This document shows, piece by piece, positions 57,301-64,000 of a DNA stretch of 64,000 bases. How positions within the stretch are numbered: position 1 is the stretch's first letter; the number at the start of each line of letters is the position of its first letter. The notes under the pieces are model-generated. The model did no database searches, was not told the DNA's origin, and saw nothing but the letters and a program-made list of their open reading frames with translations. This stretch comes from Lewinellaceae bacterium. Lineage in GTDB: Bacteria > Bacteroidota > Bacteroidia > Chitinophagales > Saprospiraceae. Made by a program: the position numbers and the translations under genes. Location of the stretch: contig JACJYN010000004.1 of NCBI GenBank assembly GCA_020636095.1, forward strand, positions 744,001 through 808,000, in the 5' to 3' direction.

Positions 57301-59889
57301 ATCGATTGCAATGGCGCCTCTACCGGTGAATTGCAGGCCTCGGCACAAGGGGGGAATGGCGCCTTTTCCTACAGCTGGAATACGTCGCCTGTCGTCAATA
57401 CGCCAACTGCCGGCGGGCTTCCGGCCGGCACTTATGAGGTAATGGTTATGGATGCCGAGGGATGTACGGCCCTGGCCAGTGAAACCCTAAATGAGCCTCC
57501 TGCTCTGGAATTGGAATTCAATGTAACGGACGCCACCTGCGCCGGCATTGCAGATGGCTCGGCTCAGGCCATAGCCAGCGGCGGAAACGGCAACCTCAAT
57601 TACTCCTGGGATTCCGGAAACACCAATAGCGCCCTGTCCAACCAGGCCGCCGGCTCCTATTGTATAACTGTAACCGACGCCAATGGATGCCAGATAACGG
57701 GCTGCACCGACATAGCAGCTCCCGCCTCCCTGGTTATTGATTCCGTCAGCATTCGCCCGGTGCTTTGCAACGGCGGAGAAACGGGAAGAGCCAGCATTTA
57801 TATCTCCGGTGGCGATGGCAATTATAGTTATCAATGGAATGACAACCTGGCGCAGATCAGCCAGTCGGCATCCTTACTGGCCGCCGATACCTATACCGTC
57901 GTTGTCACCGATGGAAATGGCTGCCAGATCAGCGCTCAGGCAACCGTTCCTGAACCACAGCCCCTGTCAGCTGCCTTTACCAACCAGGATGCTTCCTGTA
58001 AAGGGTTCAATGACGGAATTGCATCAGCCTTGGTAAACGGGGGCGTCGCCCCCTATACCTACGCCTGGCAGGATGGACAATCTGCCGCCATGGCCGAAGG
58101 GCTGGCCGCCAACACCTACACCTTAACCATTACGGACGCCAACGGATGTACACTGGAAACTTCCACAACGATAGGCGAACCGGCAGTTGGTGTAGCCGCT
58201 GCGGTCAGCCAAACCCGCCAGGGTTGTTTCGGCCAAAGCGATAATGAACTGACCGTTACCGGTAGTGGAGGCGCCGGCGCCACTTATACATACCTCTGGA
58301 GCGATGGACAAACCACCGCCACTGCCGTCGGGCTGGACTCCATTCCCTACACCGTCACCGTCACCGACGGCAACGGCTGCGAAGCAGTAAACACAACTAC
58401 ACCGCGAGACCTCGAACAACTCACTTTCCTGGTTATTCCAGAACCGCCTTCCTGCAATGGTTATGCCAATGGCCGGCTGGGGGTCAATGATATCTCCGGC
58501 GGCGCCGGTTCTGTATTGGAAGACTATTCCTTCGTCTGGAGCAATGGGGCTACCGGCCCCACCGCCAACAACCTCATGGGCGGCATTACCTATTCGGTAA
58601 CGGCTACTGACAGCCGCGGCTGCACCGCTACCCGCACGAAATTGTTGCCGCAGCCCAGCCTGCTAACTTTTGACCTCACCCCAGACAGCGTCAGTTGTTT
58701 TGGTAACCAGGACGGCTCCATTGCCGTGAATAACCTGCTCGGCGAATTTCCTCCCTATACTTACCTGTGGAGCGACGGGCAGCAAACGGCAGCGGCCCAG
58801 GGCCTTGGCGCCGGGCAATATAGCGTAACCGTCACCGATGACAAGGGGTGTTTCTCTACTGCCGTGGGCATCGTAGCTCAACCGGAACTGCTGGAGGTCA
58901 ACTTTGAGCAGGAAGACAACCTCTGCTTTGGCGACAAAGAGGGCAGCATCCAGATTGGCGTAAAAGGCGGCGTCCCCGGTTATTCCTTCCTGTGGTCCGA
59001 CGGCAACACCAATGCTTCTCTCAATAATCTCGCTGCCGGGGAGTATACGCTGACCGTCACGGACCGCACCGGGTGCGAAATGGAAATATCGACGCGCATC
59101 GAGCAGCCGGAAGCCCTGCAGGCCAGCCTGAGTAAAAAAGACCCCACCTGCTTTGGTTTCCAGGATGGATCCATCGCCATAAATACAACGGGTGGCGTGC
59201 CTCCCTATCGGTATAGCCTGGACGGAGACTTCTTCAGCGGATCCAGTATGATGATCGGCCTGAAAGCCGATGATTACCGGGTGCGTATTCGCGATGCGAA
59301 TGGATGTACCTATTCCGGGCCGATTGAATTGACGGACCCCGCTCCCTTTATCGTTACCACCGGAGCAGATGACTACACCATTGCGCTGGGCGATACGCTG
59401 GTGCTCACCGGCGAGAACCAAAATGCAGCGGGAATGCCGGAATACATTTGGATGGCGCCCTATGATGGAACCCTGGAATGCACGGAGTGCCCAACTACCC
59501 GGGCCTTTCCGGAAACATCCATCCTGTATGAGCTGTATGGCATCGATGAAAATGGCTGTGAATACACCCATAAATTCTATGTCTATGTAGAAAAGGAAAG
59601 AGTGGTTGCCGTACCTACCGGTTTCACACCTAACGGTGATAATACCAATGATATCCTTCGCGTACATGGCAAGAATGGCACGGTGGTCAAACGATTCCAG
59701 GTCTTCGACCGCTGGGGGGAACTGCTTTATCAGGAAGTAGACTTCCCCATCAATTCTGAAACGATAGGATGGGACGGCTCTTTCCGCGGACAACCGGCCA
59801 ACGGAGGAGTCTACATCTGGTACCTGGTCGTAGAATACGAAGACGGAATGGAAGAAGCCTTCCGCGGGCAAACCACCCTGATCCGGTAA
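54388..59889 (+). CDS. SprB-repeat surface adhesin with type B T9SS (gliding-motility-type) C-terminus
   Basis: An 1833-residue protein; the ATG at 54388 is used rather than the TTG two codons earlier. Signal peptide about 1-24. Domains: CUB-like (about 26-150), PKD (about 165-260; FTWDFGDGTMAVGPDVSHIY), two proprotein-convertase P-like domains (about 300-480 and 590-740; WTIIVTDRWASDNGW, WKLIASDRIAPNDVGEFFSW) and a fibronectin-like domain (about 790-880). Ten SprB repeats of about 80 residues follow (about 890-1650; each starts C-x-G and has S-x-x-W-x-x-G and T-V-T-D-x-x-GC). The C-terminus is FTPNGDNTNDILRVHG to RGQTTLIR, the type B sorting domain. It should be a cell-surface adhesin. The PorP/SprF gene downstream is its expected export partner. 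Confidence 0.92.
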   Translation: MSISTRIMWPIVATIILITAIPAVSQTVIMGSQSSVNACGGLFVDSGGNSAGYSANENATITICPDAPGTYIQLNFSGVDIDSLDALCFYDATDASGTPMVCYAPDFYPAQTFRVQATAANPSGCLTVTFNSNASNQGDGWSADILCDMPCQNIFVDLAASDPAVMPADTGWINLCPGDRASFSGKGIYPQNGIDYQHSDFTSEFTWDFGDGTMAVGPDVSHIYDEPGGYIVQLTIKDQRNCTNLNFLNQRIRVATYPDFSTGNLPDEICVGDTISLSASLDSLDANSVISVMTTEGSFQTSGVLSDSLDLPDGTNDSYETSISFSNFSPGQTLADITQLLGICVNMEHSWMYDLDVELECPNGTRLVLQNQEFITNEIHLGEPFEADDFNTPDPPGQGVGYDYCWTPTSTNGTWTEYAQANDPGGPVEYTLPPGDYESFQGLNALLGCPLNGEWTIIVTDRWASDNGWIFEWSIDFDPSLYPALETYQPQIVDFEWKNTPSIFEYSADSLSIMASPQNAGTASYNFTVTDDYGCVHDTSVAVTVLPFSHPNCYSCTENLNPLPDTIICEGEPVTLDVSTDTPTETAITFEAIPQEPFGNGTYPPANPFESVIAVNSISPATLADPLTQVASVCINIETNWNDDLDISLEAPSGQVLELSTGNGGGSDNYTNTCFTPAAATPITSGTGPFTGDFQPEGNWNNLTGATINGDWKLIASDRIAPNDVGEFFSWSITFNSTNEVQYTWTGAGLSCNDCPAPVATPASTTTYTANTTDSYGCSYSDMITVEVVNDIPAPVVNCEQNIDGSLTFSWQPVGNFTQYEFNAILNGTPSGWQGPGPQTTYTANNLSFGDEVVLEVRVFTGNNQGCSVNVGSSTCTSDACTLSASLLDAPVGASCYGVADGSAGLQANGATSAVQYLLNGNPAGNNGLFTGLAGGNYEVVAIDAAGCRDTVLFNISEPDSISVGIQVSRLIDCNGASTGELQASAQGGNGAFSYSWNTSPVVNTPTAGGLPAGTYEVMVMDAEGCTALASETLNEPPALELEFNVTDATCAGIADGSAQAIASGGNGNLNYSWDSGNTNSALSNQAAGSYCITVTDANGCQITGCTDIAAPASLVIDSVSIRPVLCNGGETGRASIYISGGDGNYSYQWNDNLAQISQSASLLAADTYTVVVTDGNGCQISAQATVPEPQPLSAAFTNQDASCKGFNDGIASALVNGGVAPYTYAWQDGQSAAMAEGLAANTYTLTITDANGCTLETSTTIGEPAVGVAAAVSQTRQGCFGQSDNELTVTGSGGAGATYTYLWSDGQTTATAVGLDSIPYTVTVTDGNGCEAVNTTTPRDLEQLTFLVIPEPPSCNGYANGRLGVNDISGGAGSVLEDYSFVWSNGATGPTANNLMGGITYSVTATDSRGCTATRTKLLPQPSLLTFDLTPDSVSCFGNQDGSIAVNNLLGEFPPYTYLWSDGQQTAAAQGLGAGQYSVTVTDDKGCFSTAVGIVAQPELLEVNFEQEDNLCFGDKEGSIQIGVKGGVPGYSFLWSDGNTNASLNNLAAGEYTLTVTDRTGCEMEISTRIEQPEALQASLSKKDPTCFGFQDGSIAINTTGGVPPYRYSLDGDFFSGSSMMIGLKADDYRVRIRDANGCTYSGPIELTDPAPFIVTTGADDYTIALGDTLVLTGENQNAAGMPEYIWMAPYDGTLECTECPTTRAFPETSILYELYGIDENGCEYTHKFYVYVEKERVVAVPTGFTPNGDNTNDILRVHGKNGTVVKRFQVFDRWGELLYQEVDFPINSETIGWDGSFRGQPANGGVYIWYLVVEYEDGMEEAFRGQTTLIR

Positions 59890-59902
59890 AATGTAAAAAG
59901 CA

Positions 59903-59951
59903 AAACCGGGAAACTGCAAAACGCAATACTACCCCCGCAGTTTCCCGGTTT
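59903..59951 (+). terminator. Strong hairpin between adhesin and PorP/SprF genes
   Basis: AAACCGGGAAACTGC (59903-59917) and GCAGTTTCCCGGTTT (59937-59951) form a perfect 15-bp stem with a 19-nt loop, followed by GTTCTTTTCT. It would end most transcripts after the adhesin gene; the PorP/SprF gene 33 bp further on then depends on read-through or its own start. Confidence 0.75.
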
Positions 59952-59983
59952 GTTCTTTTCTAAATGACTTAAACCGATTGACT

Positions 59984-61048
59984 ATGCGTTCAAATATTAC
60001 CCTTTTTGTAGGCTTCTGTTTGTGCTGCTTCCTGTCCACTCCCCGGGAAGCCCAGGCGCAGGACCCCCGTTTTTCTCAATTTTACGCCGCCCCTACGGAG
60101 CTCAATCCGGCTATGATAGGAGTATACGAAGGTAAGTTCCGGGTGGTAGCCAATTACCGGGAGCTGTATTCCAGTATCCTGGCCAGCCACCCCTTCCGGA
60201 CAATCGCCGCCAGTTTTGACATGCGGCAGCGGGTACAGCAGCAAGACTACTTTGGATTTGGCTTCAGCGTGCTTCGCGACGACGTCGGCATTTCGCAGTT
60301 CCACCGCACCAAGGCCAACCTCGGCGCTTCTTTTATGAAGCAACTGGGAGGCAGCCGTTATTCTATGTATGACCAATACCTTGTCGCCGGCGCTCAGCTG
60401 GGATTCGGGCAGCACGGCCTCAACTGGCAAAAACTTTGGTTTAGTGAGCAATTTAATACCGATGAGGGCTTCATTGACACCAGTACCCCCTCCGGTGAAA
60501 ACTTTGACAAACAAACAACCGGCCTGTATCTCGACTTCAATGCCGGCTTGCTTTGGTACATACTCTTCGACGACCACCTGAGCCTGTACGCCGGAGGGGC
60601 GCTACACCACCTCAACAGCCCTAATGTCTCTTTTCTGGAAGGCAGCGAAGATAACCTGAGTACCCGCTGGACCGCCCACGCCGGCGGCGAAATCCCCTTT
60701 ACCCGGGAGCTGAGCCTTTTGCCTGCAGTAGCGGTAATGGGGCAAAACACGTATTTCAGCACCACCGCCGGCGGCAATTTCAGGTACACCAACCGGGAGT
60801 GGAAAGAAGTGGCGATCCGGGCAGGCGTATGGGCCCACCTTTCTAACCAACTGGAAAGCGGCGTAACGATGGATGCTGTGGTAGCCACCGCTATCCTGGA
60901 AATGGAACGCTGGAACTTCGGGATCAGCTACGATATTACAACCTCCTTGCTAGCCTCGGCCAACAATTCGCGGGGGGCTTTTGAATTGTCGTTCAGTTAT
61001 ACGCATCCCGCCCAATGGAGGAGTTCAGTAAAATGTCCTAATTTCTAA
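59984..61048 (+). CDS. PorP/SprF-family T9SS outer-membrane protein
   Basis: A 354-residue protein with a signal peptide (about 1-25, ending AQAQ) and the PorP/SprF start DPRFSQFYAAPTELNPAMIG. The rest is outer-membrane beta-barrel: FGFGFSVLRDDVGISQFHRT, GLYLDFNAGLLWYILFDDHL, LSLYAGGALHHLNSPNVSFL, FGISYDITTSLLASANNSRG and a terminal FELSFSYTHP. SprF-type proteins pair with and help secrete or anchor SprB-type adhesins, which fits the gene just upstream. The ATG at 59984 is chosen over a TTG at 59978. Confidence 0.93.
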   Translation: MRSNITLFVGFCLCCFLSTPREAQAQDPRFSQFYAAPTELNPAMIGVYEGKFRVVANYRELYSSILASHPFRTIAASFDMRQRVQQQDYFGFGFSVLRDDVGISQFHRTKANLGASFMKQLGGSRYSMYDQYLVAGAQLGFGQHGLNWQKLWFSEQFNTDEGFIDTSTPSGENFDKQTTGLYLDFNAGLLWYILFDDHLSLYAGGALHHLNSPNVSFLEGSEDNLSTRWTAHAGGEIPFTRELSLLPAVAVMGQNTYFSTTAGGNFRYTNREWKEVAIRAGVWAHLSNQLESGVTMDAVVATAILEMERWNFGISYDITTSLLASANNSRGAFELSFSYTHPAQWRSSVKCPNF

Positions 61049-61113
61049 AGGGGGGTTGATTTTCCGGAAAAAAATTGGCATATTATAAAGGCTAATTCAT
61101 CGCATTTGATTGT

Positions 61114-61147
61114 ACTGCCTGCTCCTGGCTTTTTAGGAGCAGGCAGT
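61114..61147 (+). terminator. Terminator after the PorP/SprF gene
   Basis: ACTGCCTGCTCCT (61114-61126) pairs perfectly with AGGAGCAGGCAGT (61135-61147), loop 8 nt with TTTT, followed by TTG. Confidence 0.75.
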
Positions 61148-61183
61148 TTGCTGTTACTATTTCGGTATGCTTATCTTAGCCCT

Positions 61184-61708
61184 ATGAAAGAAAAGCAATT
61201 GGCCTTCCGGGACGAGCGCCCAGATGATATGGAGCTATACCTCAAAGATATCCGGGAGAACCGGTTTCCCCTCAGCCTGCTGCTCGACCATGTGGAAGAC
61301 ACCCGCAATCTGGGCGCCATGTTCCGGCTGGCAGATGCGGCCCGCCTGCAGCACATCTGGGCACTGGGGAAGCCGGATTTATTTGACAGCAAGATCATTC
61401 GGCGCGTGTCGCGTTCGGCCCTGGCCTACGTGCCGCACAGTACCCTGAACATCCAGGACGCCCATACACTGGCCCGGCAGCAAACCCTGGTGGCGCTGGA
61501 AATCACTGAACACAGCATTCCCTACACCGAGTACGAACCGCAGGGCCCCTGCATACTGGTCATCGGCAATGAAAAGGACGGCGTCTCTGAAGAACTGCTG
61601 GCACTCTGCCAAACCAGCATTCACATCCCCATGTATGGGGTGAATACTTCCATGAATGTGGCAATGGCTACGGCTATTGCGGTGTATGGGCTATTGGCCA
61701 GGCTTTAG
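61184..61708 (+). CDS. SpoU/TrmH-family RNA 2'-O-methyltransferase
   Basis: A 174-residue SPOUT methyltransferase. The ATG at 61184 is used because the earlier in-frame start reads through the terminator hairpin. Motif 1 LLDHVEDTRNLGAMFRLADA, motif 2 ILVIGNEKDGVSEELL and motif 3 HIPMYGVNTSMNVAMATAIA form the knotted SAM site. It methylates a ribose in tRNA or rRNA; the size and lack of an N-terminal extension suit a TrmH-like tRNA enzyme, but the substrate cannot be fixed. Confidence 0.88.
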   Translation: MKEKQLAFRDERPDDMELYLKDIRENRFPLSLLLDHVEDTRNLGAMFRLADAARLQHIWALGKPDLFDSKIIRRVSRSALAYVPHSTLNIQDAHTLARQQTLVALEITEHSIPYTEYEPQGPCILVIGNEKDGVSEELLALCQTSIHIPMYGVNTSMNVAMATAIAVYGLLARL

Positions 61709-61771
61709 GAAGCCCCAAAATGAAATATACGTACTTTCTCCTGCTGAAATTTGGATTTGCAAAAAAAAACA

Positions 61772-61804
61772 GGAGCCCGCCCGAAATAAACCGGTGCGAG
61801 CTCC
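61772..61804 (-). terminator. Terminator of the minus-strand DUF6249 gene
   Basis: GGAGCCCGCCCG pairs with the complement of CGGTGCGAGCTCC (two mismatches). The A9 run at 61761-61769 is a T run on the minus strand right after the stem. Confidence 0.7.
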
Positions 61805-61835
61805 CTTTGCATCAAATGGATTTTTTGTTCGTAAG

Positions 61836-62189
61836 TTAAACTTCATCCTGCTTTTCTTCCTTGTTCTTGATCAGGTAGTAAAACCCAACCAGCCCTGCCC
61901 CGCTGAACATCAGGATGACCGTAAAGTAAGCCACTACCCCCGGCAGGCCGGATTTATCGAGCAGATAAGCAATGAAAACACCAATGCCGGCCATAATGGC
62001 TACAATACCTAGTTTAAGCGAATCCTCCCGGTTGCTCTCCTGTGAAAAGATTTTCGCATCCACCCGGTTGTCGATCAGGGCCATGCGCTCCCGGTGGCGG
62101 GAAGAGAAGAACATATACACGAAGAGTATGATGGCGCCCCAGAAACCGGCGACGGCAAGGATCGGGATTAATACTTCTATGCCTGACAT
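61836..62189 (-). CDS. DUF6249 small membrane protein
   Basis: A 117-residue inner-membrane protein with three hydrophobic segments: about 5-28 (VLIPILAVAGFWGAIILFVY), 60-78 (GIVAIMAGIGVFIAYLL) and 85-106 (VVAYFTVILMFSGAGLVGFY). A basic RHRERMALIDNRVD stretch follows the first, typical of DUF6249. The C-terminus is charged (NKEEKQDEV). Such genes are often found near ECF sigma genes in Bacteroidota; here one lies divergently at 62645. Function unknown. Confidence 0.8.
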   Translation of the reverse strand: MSGIEVLIPILAVAGFWGAIILFVYMFFSSRHRERMALIDNRVDAKIFSQESNREDSLKLGIVAIMAGIGVFIAYLLDKSGLPGVVAYFTVILMFSGAGLVGFYYLIKNKEEKQDEV

Positions 62190-62644
62190 GATCTTTGTTT
62201 TTTCTGATGGTTAATTTGTTCGTTCAGTGGCTAGGACGAGTGGTAGATGAGGGCAGGTTACAAAAAGGAAGATTTTTTGTAACTATTCAATTGGCGCTTA
62301 GCTGTTGGCCATTGGCGCCCGATGCCCATAAAAATGGGATATAAACTTAAGCTAATAACCTTAAGGGCAGACATTTGCTAACCGCTAACCGCCAAAAGCT
62401 AACTGCTCAATAGTTACGATTTTTTTTAGCTTTCGTCTTCGGAACATGCTGTCGGGTTGGCAGCATCCGGACACTCATGAAAACCCGGCAGGTAGGCCCG
62501 TTTGGCAGGTATTTCGTAAATTGGGCAACACAGGTGTAACCTACCTCTGCACTTTAGCCGTCATAGGTAACAGACTTTTCGCGGCAGCTTGGGTTCCCTA
62601 AAGCCACCACCGCGAAAAGCCTGTAAAAAGCAAGCAACCGTCAA
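62190..62644 (+). other. Divergent intergenic region with degenerate repeats
   Basis: The 455 bp hold a patch of short degenerate repeats built on GCTAA/TTAGC (62295-62415; GCTAACCGCTAACCGCC, AGCTAACTGC) and, at the right end, the ECF-type promoter and hairpin leader. No gene seen. Confidence 0.4.
62535..62623 (+). promoter_or_regulatory. ECF-type promoter and hairpin leader before the second sigma gene
   Basis: TGTAACC (62535-62541) and CGTC (62559-62562), 17 bp apart, give an ECF -35/-10 pair. Transcription near 62569 would put the stem CAGACTTTTCGCGG (62571-62584) / CCGCGAAAAGCCTG (62610-62623; 13 of 14 bp) at the very 5' end of the mRNA, 21 bp before the ATG. Together with the similar arrangement at 1492-1541 it suggests autoregulation and a structured leader. 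Confidence 0.55.
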
Positions 62645-63217
62645 ATGGATGAAGACATTACACTGGTGGAATCCTGCCTCAAGGGCAGCCAGGCTGCTTT
62701 TCAGCAGTTGGTGGAGCGCTATCAGGACTATGTATTCACTATTTCGATGAAGGTGCTGAAATCCAGAGAAGATGCCGAAGAAGCTGCCCAGGATACCTTC
62801 ATTAAAGTGTACCGGATGCTGGGTTCGTTTGAGCGGAAATCGAAATTCAGCACCTGGTTGTATACAATCACTTACCGGACGGCGCTGGACCGGGCCAGGC
62901 GCAAAAAGTTGCCCATCTCATCCATCGATGATGATGAATCGTTCATCCAGGTAGCCGATACGGGAAGCGGGAATCCGGCGGACGAGCTCTATCAGCAGGA
63001 CCTTAGCAGCCAGCTTAACGCAGCTATCAGCCGGCTCAAGCCGGCCGACGCCGCCCTGGTTTCTTTATTCTACCTGCAGGAAGTACCGGTAAAGGAAGCC
63101 GCAGAAATACTGGGGTTGAGCCTGAGCAACGCCAAGACCAAACTGCACCGCCTGAGGGAGGCGCTGAAAGAAGCCTTATCAAATCAACTGGAAGCAGAAA
63201 TACAGGATTTATTATGA
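62645..63217 (+). CDS. ECF RNA polymerase sigma factor
   Basis: A 190-residue ECF sigma factor. Region 2 (about 15-90): QLVERYQDYVFTISMKVLKS, DAEEAAQDTFIKVYRMLGSF, FSTWLYTITYRTALDRARRK. Region 4 (about 125-180): LKPADAALVSLFYLQEVPVK then EAAEILGLSLSNAKTKLHRL, the helix-turn-helix. An acidic linker (SIDDDESF) separates them. The gene overlaps the anti-sigma-like gene by 4 bp (ATGA), so both are made together. Its promoter appears to be of ECF type. Confidence 0.95.
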   Translation: MDEDITLVESCLKGSQAAFQQLVERYQDYVFTISMKVLKSREDAEEAAQDTFIKVYRMLGSFERKSKFSTWLYTITYRTALDRARRKKLPISSIDDDESFIQVADTGSGNPADELYQQDLSSQLNAAISRLKPADAALVSLFYLQEVPVKEAAEILGLSLSNAKTKLHRLREALKEALSNQLEAEIQDLL

Positions 63218-63720
63218 ACCACAGCGAATTACTTTGGAAATACATCGACGGGCAATGCGCTCCGGAAGAAGCCGCCCGGGTGGAAAAATTACTGGCGGAA
63301 GACCCAGCCTTCAGACGGGAATGGGCGCAACGCCACAAACTACACCAACATCTCCGGCTGGAAGAACCGGAGCAACCCTCCATGCGTTTTACCCGCAATG
63401 TGATGGACCGCCTCCCCAACCTCTACCGCAAACTGAACATCAGGCCCCTCGTCAGCCCGTTCTGGCAGAAAGCCCTCGGCGCCCTGGCCGGCGTTTTTCT
63501 GCTGGCTTACTTCGCCCTGGTTTTCAATGTAGTCGAAACGGCCGGCCCCGGCAGCAGCAATCCGAACCCGCAAATCCAGGGGTTTGTAGATACCCTCACC
63601 AGCCTGCCCATGCAAGCGATGAGTATCCTGCTGTCTCTTTCTTTCGGATATATTCTATTGACGTTGGTTGACCGGAAGTTAAAGAAAAGATTTAGCCGCA
63701 GTTCTCTCCGTGCCGATTAA
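63214..63720 (+). CDS. Anti-sigma-factor-like membrane protein
   Basis: A 168-residue protein translationally coupled to the sigma gene. The N-terminal cytoplasmic part has the anti-sigma layout (SELLWKYIDGQCAPEEAARV, then KLLAEDPAFRREWAQRHKLH), as in zinc-less anti-sigma domains; no HxxxCxxC is present. Two membrane segments lie at about 88-108 (GALAGVFLLAYFALVFNVV) and 135-158 (AMSILLSLSFGYILLTLVDR), with a short periplasmic loop. It is likely to sequester the sigma factor at the membrane. It overlaps the convergent dihydroorotase gene by 4 bp. Confidence 0.82.
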   Translation: MNHSELLWKYIDGQCAPEEAARVEKLLAEDPAFRREWAQRHKLHQHLRLEEPEQPSMRFTRNVMDRLPNLYRKLNIRPLVSPFWQKALGALAGVFLLAYFALVFNVVETAGPGSSNPNPQIQGFVDTLTSLPMQAMSILLSLSFGYILLTLVDRKLKKRFSRSSLRAD

Positions 63721-64000
63721 TCAAAAAAGGCCAACCTCTCCCCTTTTTTATCTTCGTAGAAGCGGCCCTCATGGTACGCCAGATGCCCGCTGACAAGGGT
63801 GCTGCTTACCCGCCCCCGGAACGTATGCCCTTCAAAGGGCGACCACCCGCACTTGTAGTAAATGGTATCCTTACTCACCTGCCAGTTGGCATCAATATCC
63901 ACTAAAACGAGGTCCGCCCAATACCCTTCATCGATAAAGCCCCTATTGTCAATCCGAAAACAAGTAGCCGGCGCATGGCACATTTTTTCTACAATGCGCT
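63717..64000 (-). CDS. Dihydroorotase, C-terminal part (start outside the window)
   Basis: The frame is open to the right edge (RIVEKMCHAPATCFRIDNRG continues upstream), so this is the last 94 residues of a longer gene. The text GFIDEGYWADLVLVDIDANW, YKCGWSPFEGHTFRGRV and STLVSGHLAYHEGRFYE is the C-terminus of dihydroorotase/allantoinase-type amidohydrolases, where it closes the composite beta-sandwich domain. The Zn ligands lie beyond the window. The likely role is the third step of pyrimidine synthesis; the exact enzyme cannot be fixed from this fragment. Confidence 0.8.
   Translation of the reverse strand, partial: RIVEKMCHAPATCFRIDNRGFIDEGYWADLVLVDIDANWQVSKDTIYYKCGWSPFEGHTFRGRVSSTLVSGHLAYHEGRFYEDKKGERLAFFD

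Noticed and set aside
58663..59919. 418-codon minus-strand frame opposite the SprB repeats
   Set aside because: Complement of the repetitive adhesin gene; no start context or domain.

Overview
The window looks like chromosomal DNA of a Bacteroidota bacterium, most likely class Saprospiria (Lewinella/Haliscomenobacter type; this rank is inference). Evidence: type IX secretion (T9SS) sorting domains of type A (11257-15303, 19089-20366) and type B with SprB repeats (54388-59889), a PorP/SprF gene directly after the latter, PorT-type barrels, a malic enzyme-phosphotransacetylase fusion, ECF sigma genes paired with membrane anti-sigma-like genes, and promoters of the Bacteroidetes form TAnnTTTG. 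No rRNA, tRNA, CRISPR array, phage or transposase gene was seen.

Layout. 1-4066: the truncated N-terminus of a radical SAM gene, an HD domain protein with a Pycsar-type membrane domain, an ECF sigma factor with a barrel-fused anti-sigma-like partner, and a stand-alone AraC-type DNA-binding domain. 4100-11178: a curli (functional amyloid) locus: Asp-rich CsgA-like fibre protein, CsgB-like protein, CsgH-like protein, CsgH-CsgE fusion, CsgF, CsgG with an added barrel-like domain, and a beta-propeller lipoprotein. A canonical promoter with two direct repeats 21 bp apart sits between the AraC gene and the fibre gene. 11257-20366: a 1348-residue repeat protein exported by T9SS, a periplasmic thioredoxin, malic enzyme and a HmuY-like T9SS protein.

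20499-34932 is a long same-strand [NiFe]-hydrogenase locus of the group 2a (cyanobacterial HupSL / mycobacterial Huc) type. Its order is small unknown gene, TetR regulator, two tandem small-subunit genes, large subunit, maturation protease, an unknown gene, a TPR-like protein, hypA, hypB, hypC, hypD, hypX, an NHL protein, a nickel permease, a 72-residue unknown and a DUF151 nuclease. Neither small subunit has an export signal, so the enzyme should be cytoplasmic. hypX (CO ligand from formyl groups) suggests assembly under air. hypE and hypF are absent from the window. The duplicated small subunit, with a palindrome-rich promoter between the copies, is the most unusual point.

35026-46564: housekeeping and membrane genes (lactonase-type propeller, PorT barrel, NYN protein, DUF2891, DUF2911, DUF2177, DUF92, CBS, adenosine deaminase, fatty acid desaturase). 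Among them is a compact three-gene module of zinc ribbon, ExbD/ZorB-like and MotA/ExbB-like proteins that looks like an undescribed ion-driven motor. Folded, transposase-free palindromic elements lie at 28226-28396 and 35026-35228 (one family) and at 39641-39894 (others). 46924-53818: a minus-strand run folD, dinB-like, prmA and a 1520-residue exported protein of unknown function. 54388-64000: the SprB-like adhesin and PorP/SprF, a SpoU RNA methyltransferase, a DUF6249 membrane protein, a second ECF sigma/anti-sigma pair and the 3' end of a dihydroorotase gene. Both ECF sigma genes have an AAC/CGTC promoter and a hairpin leader.
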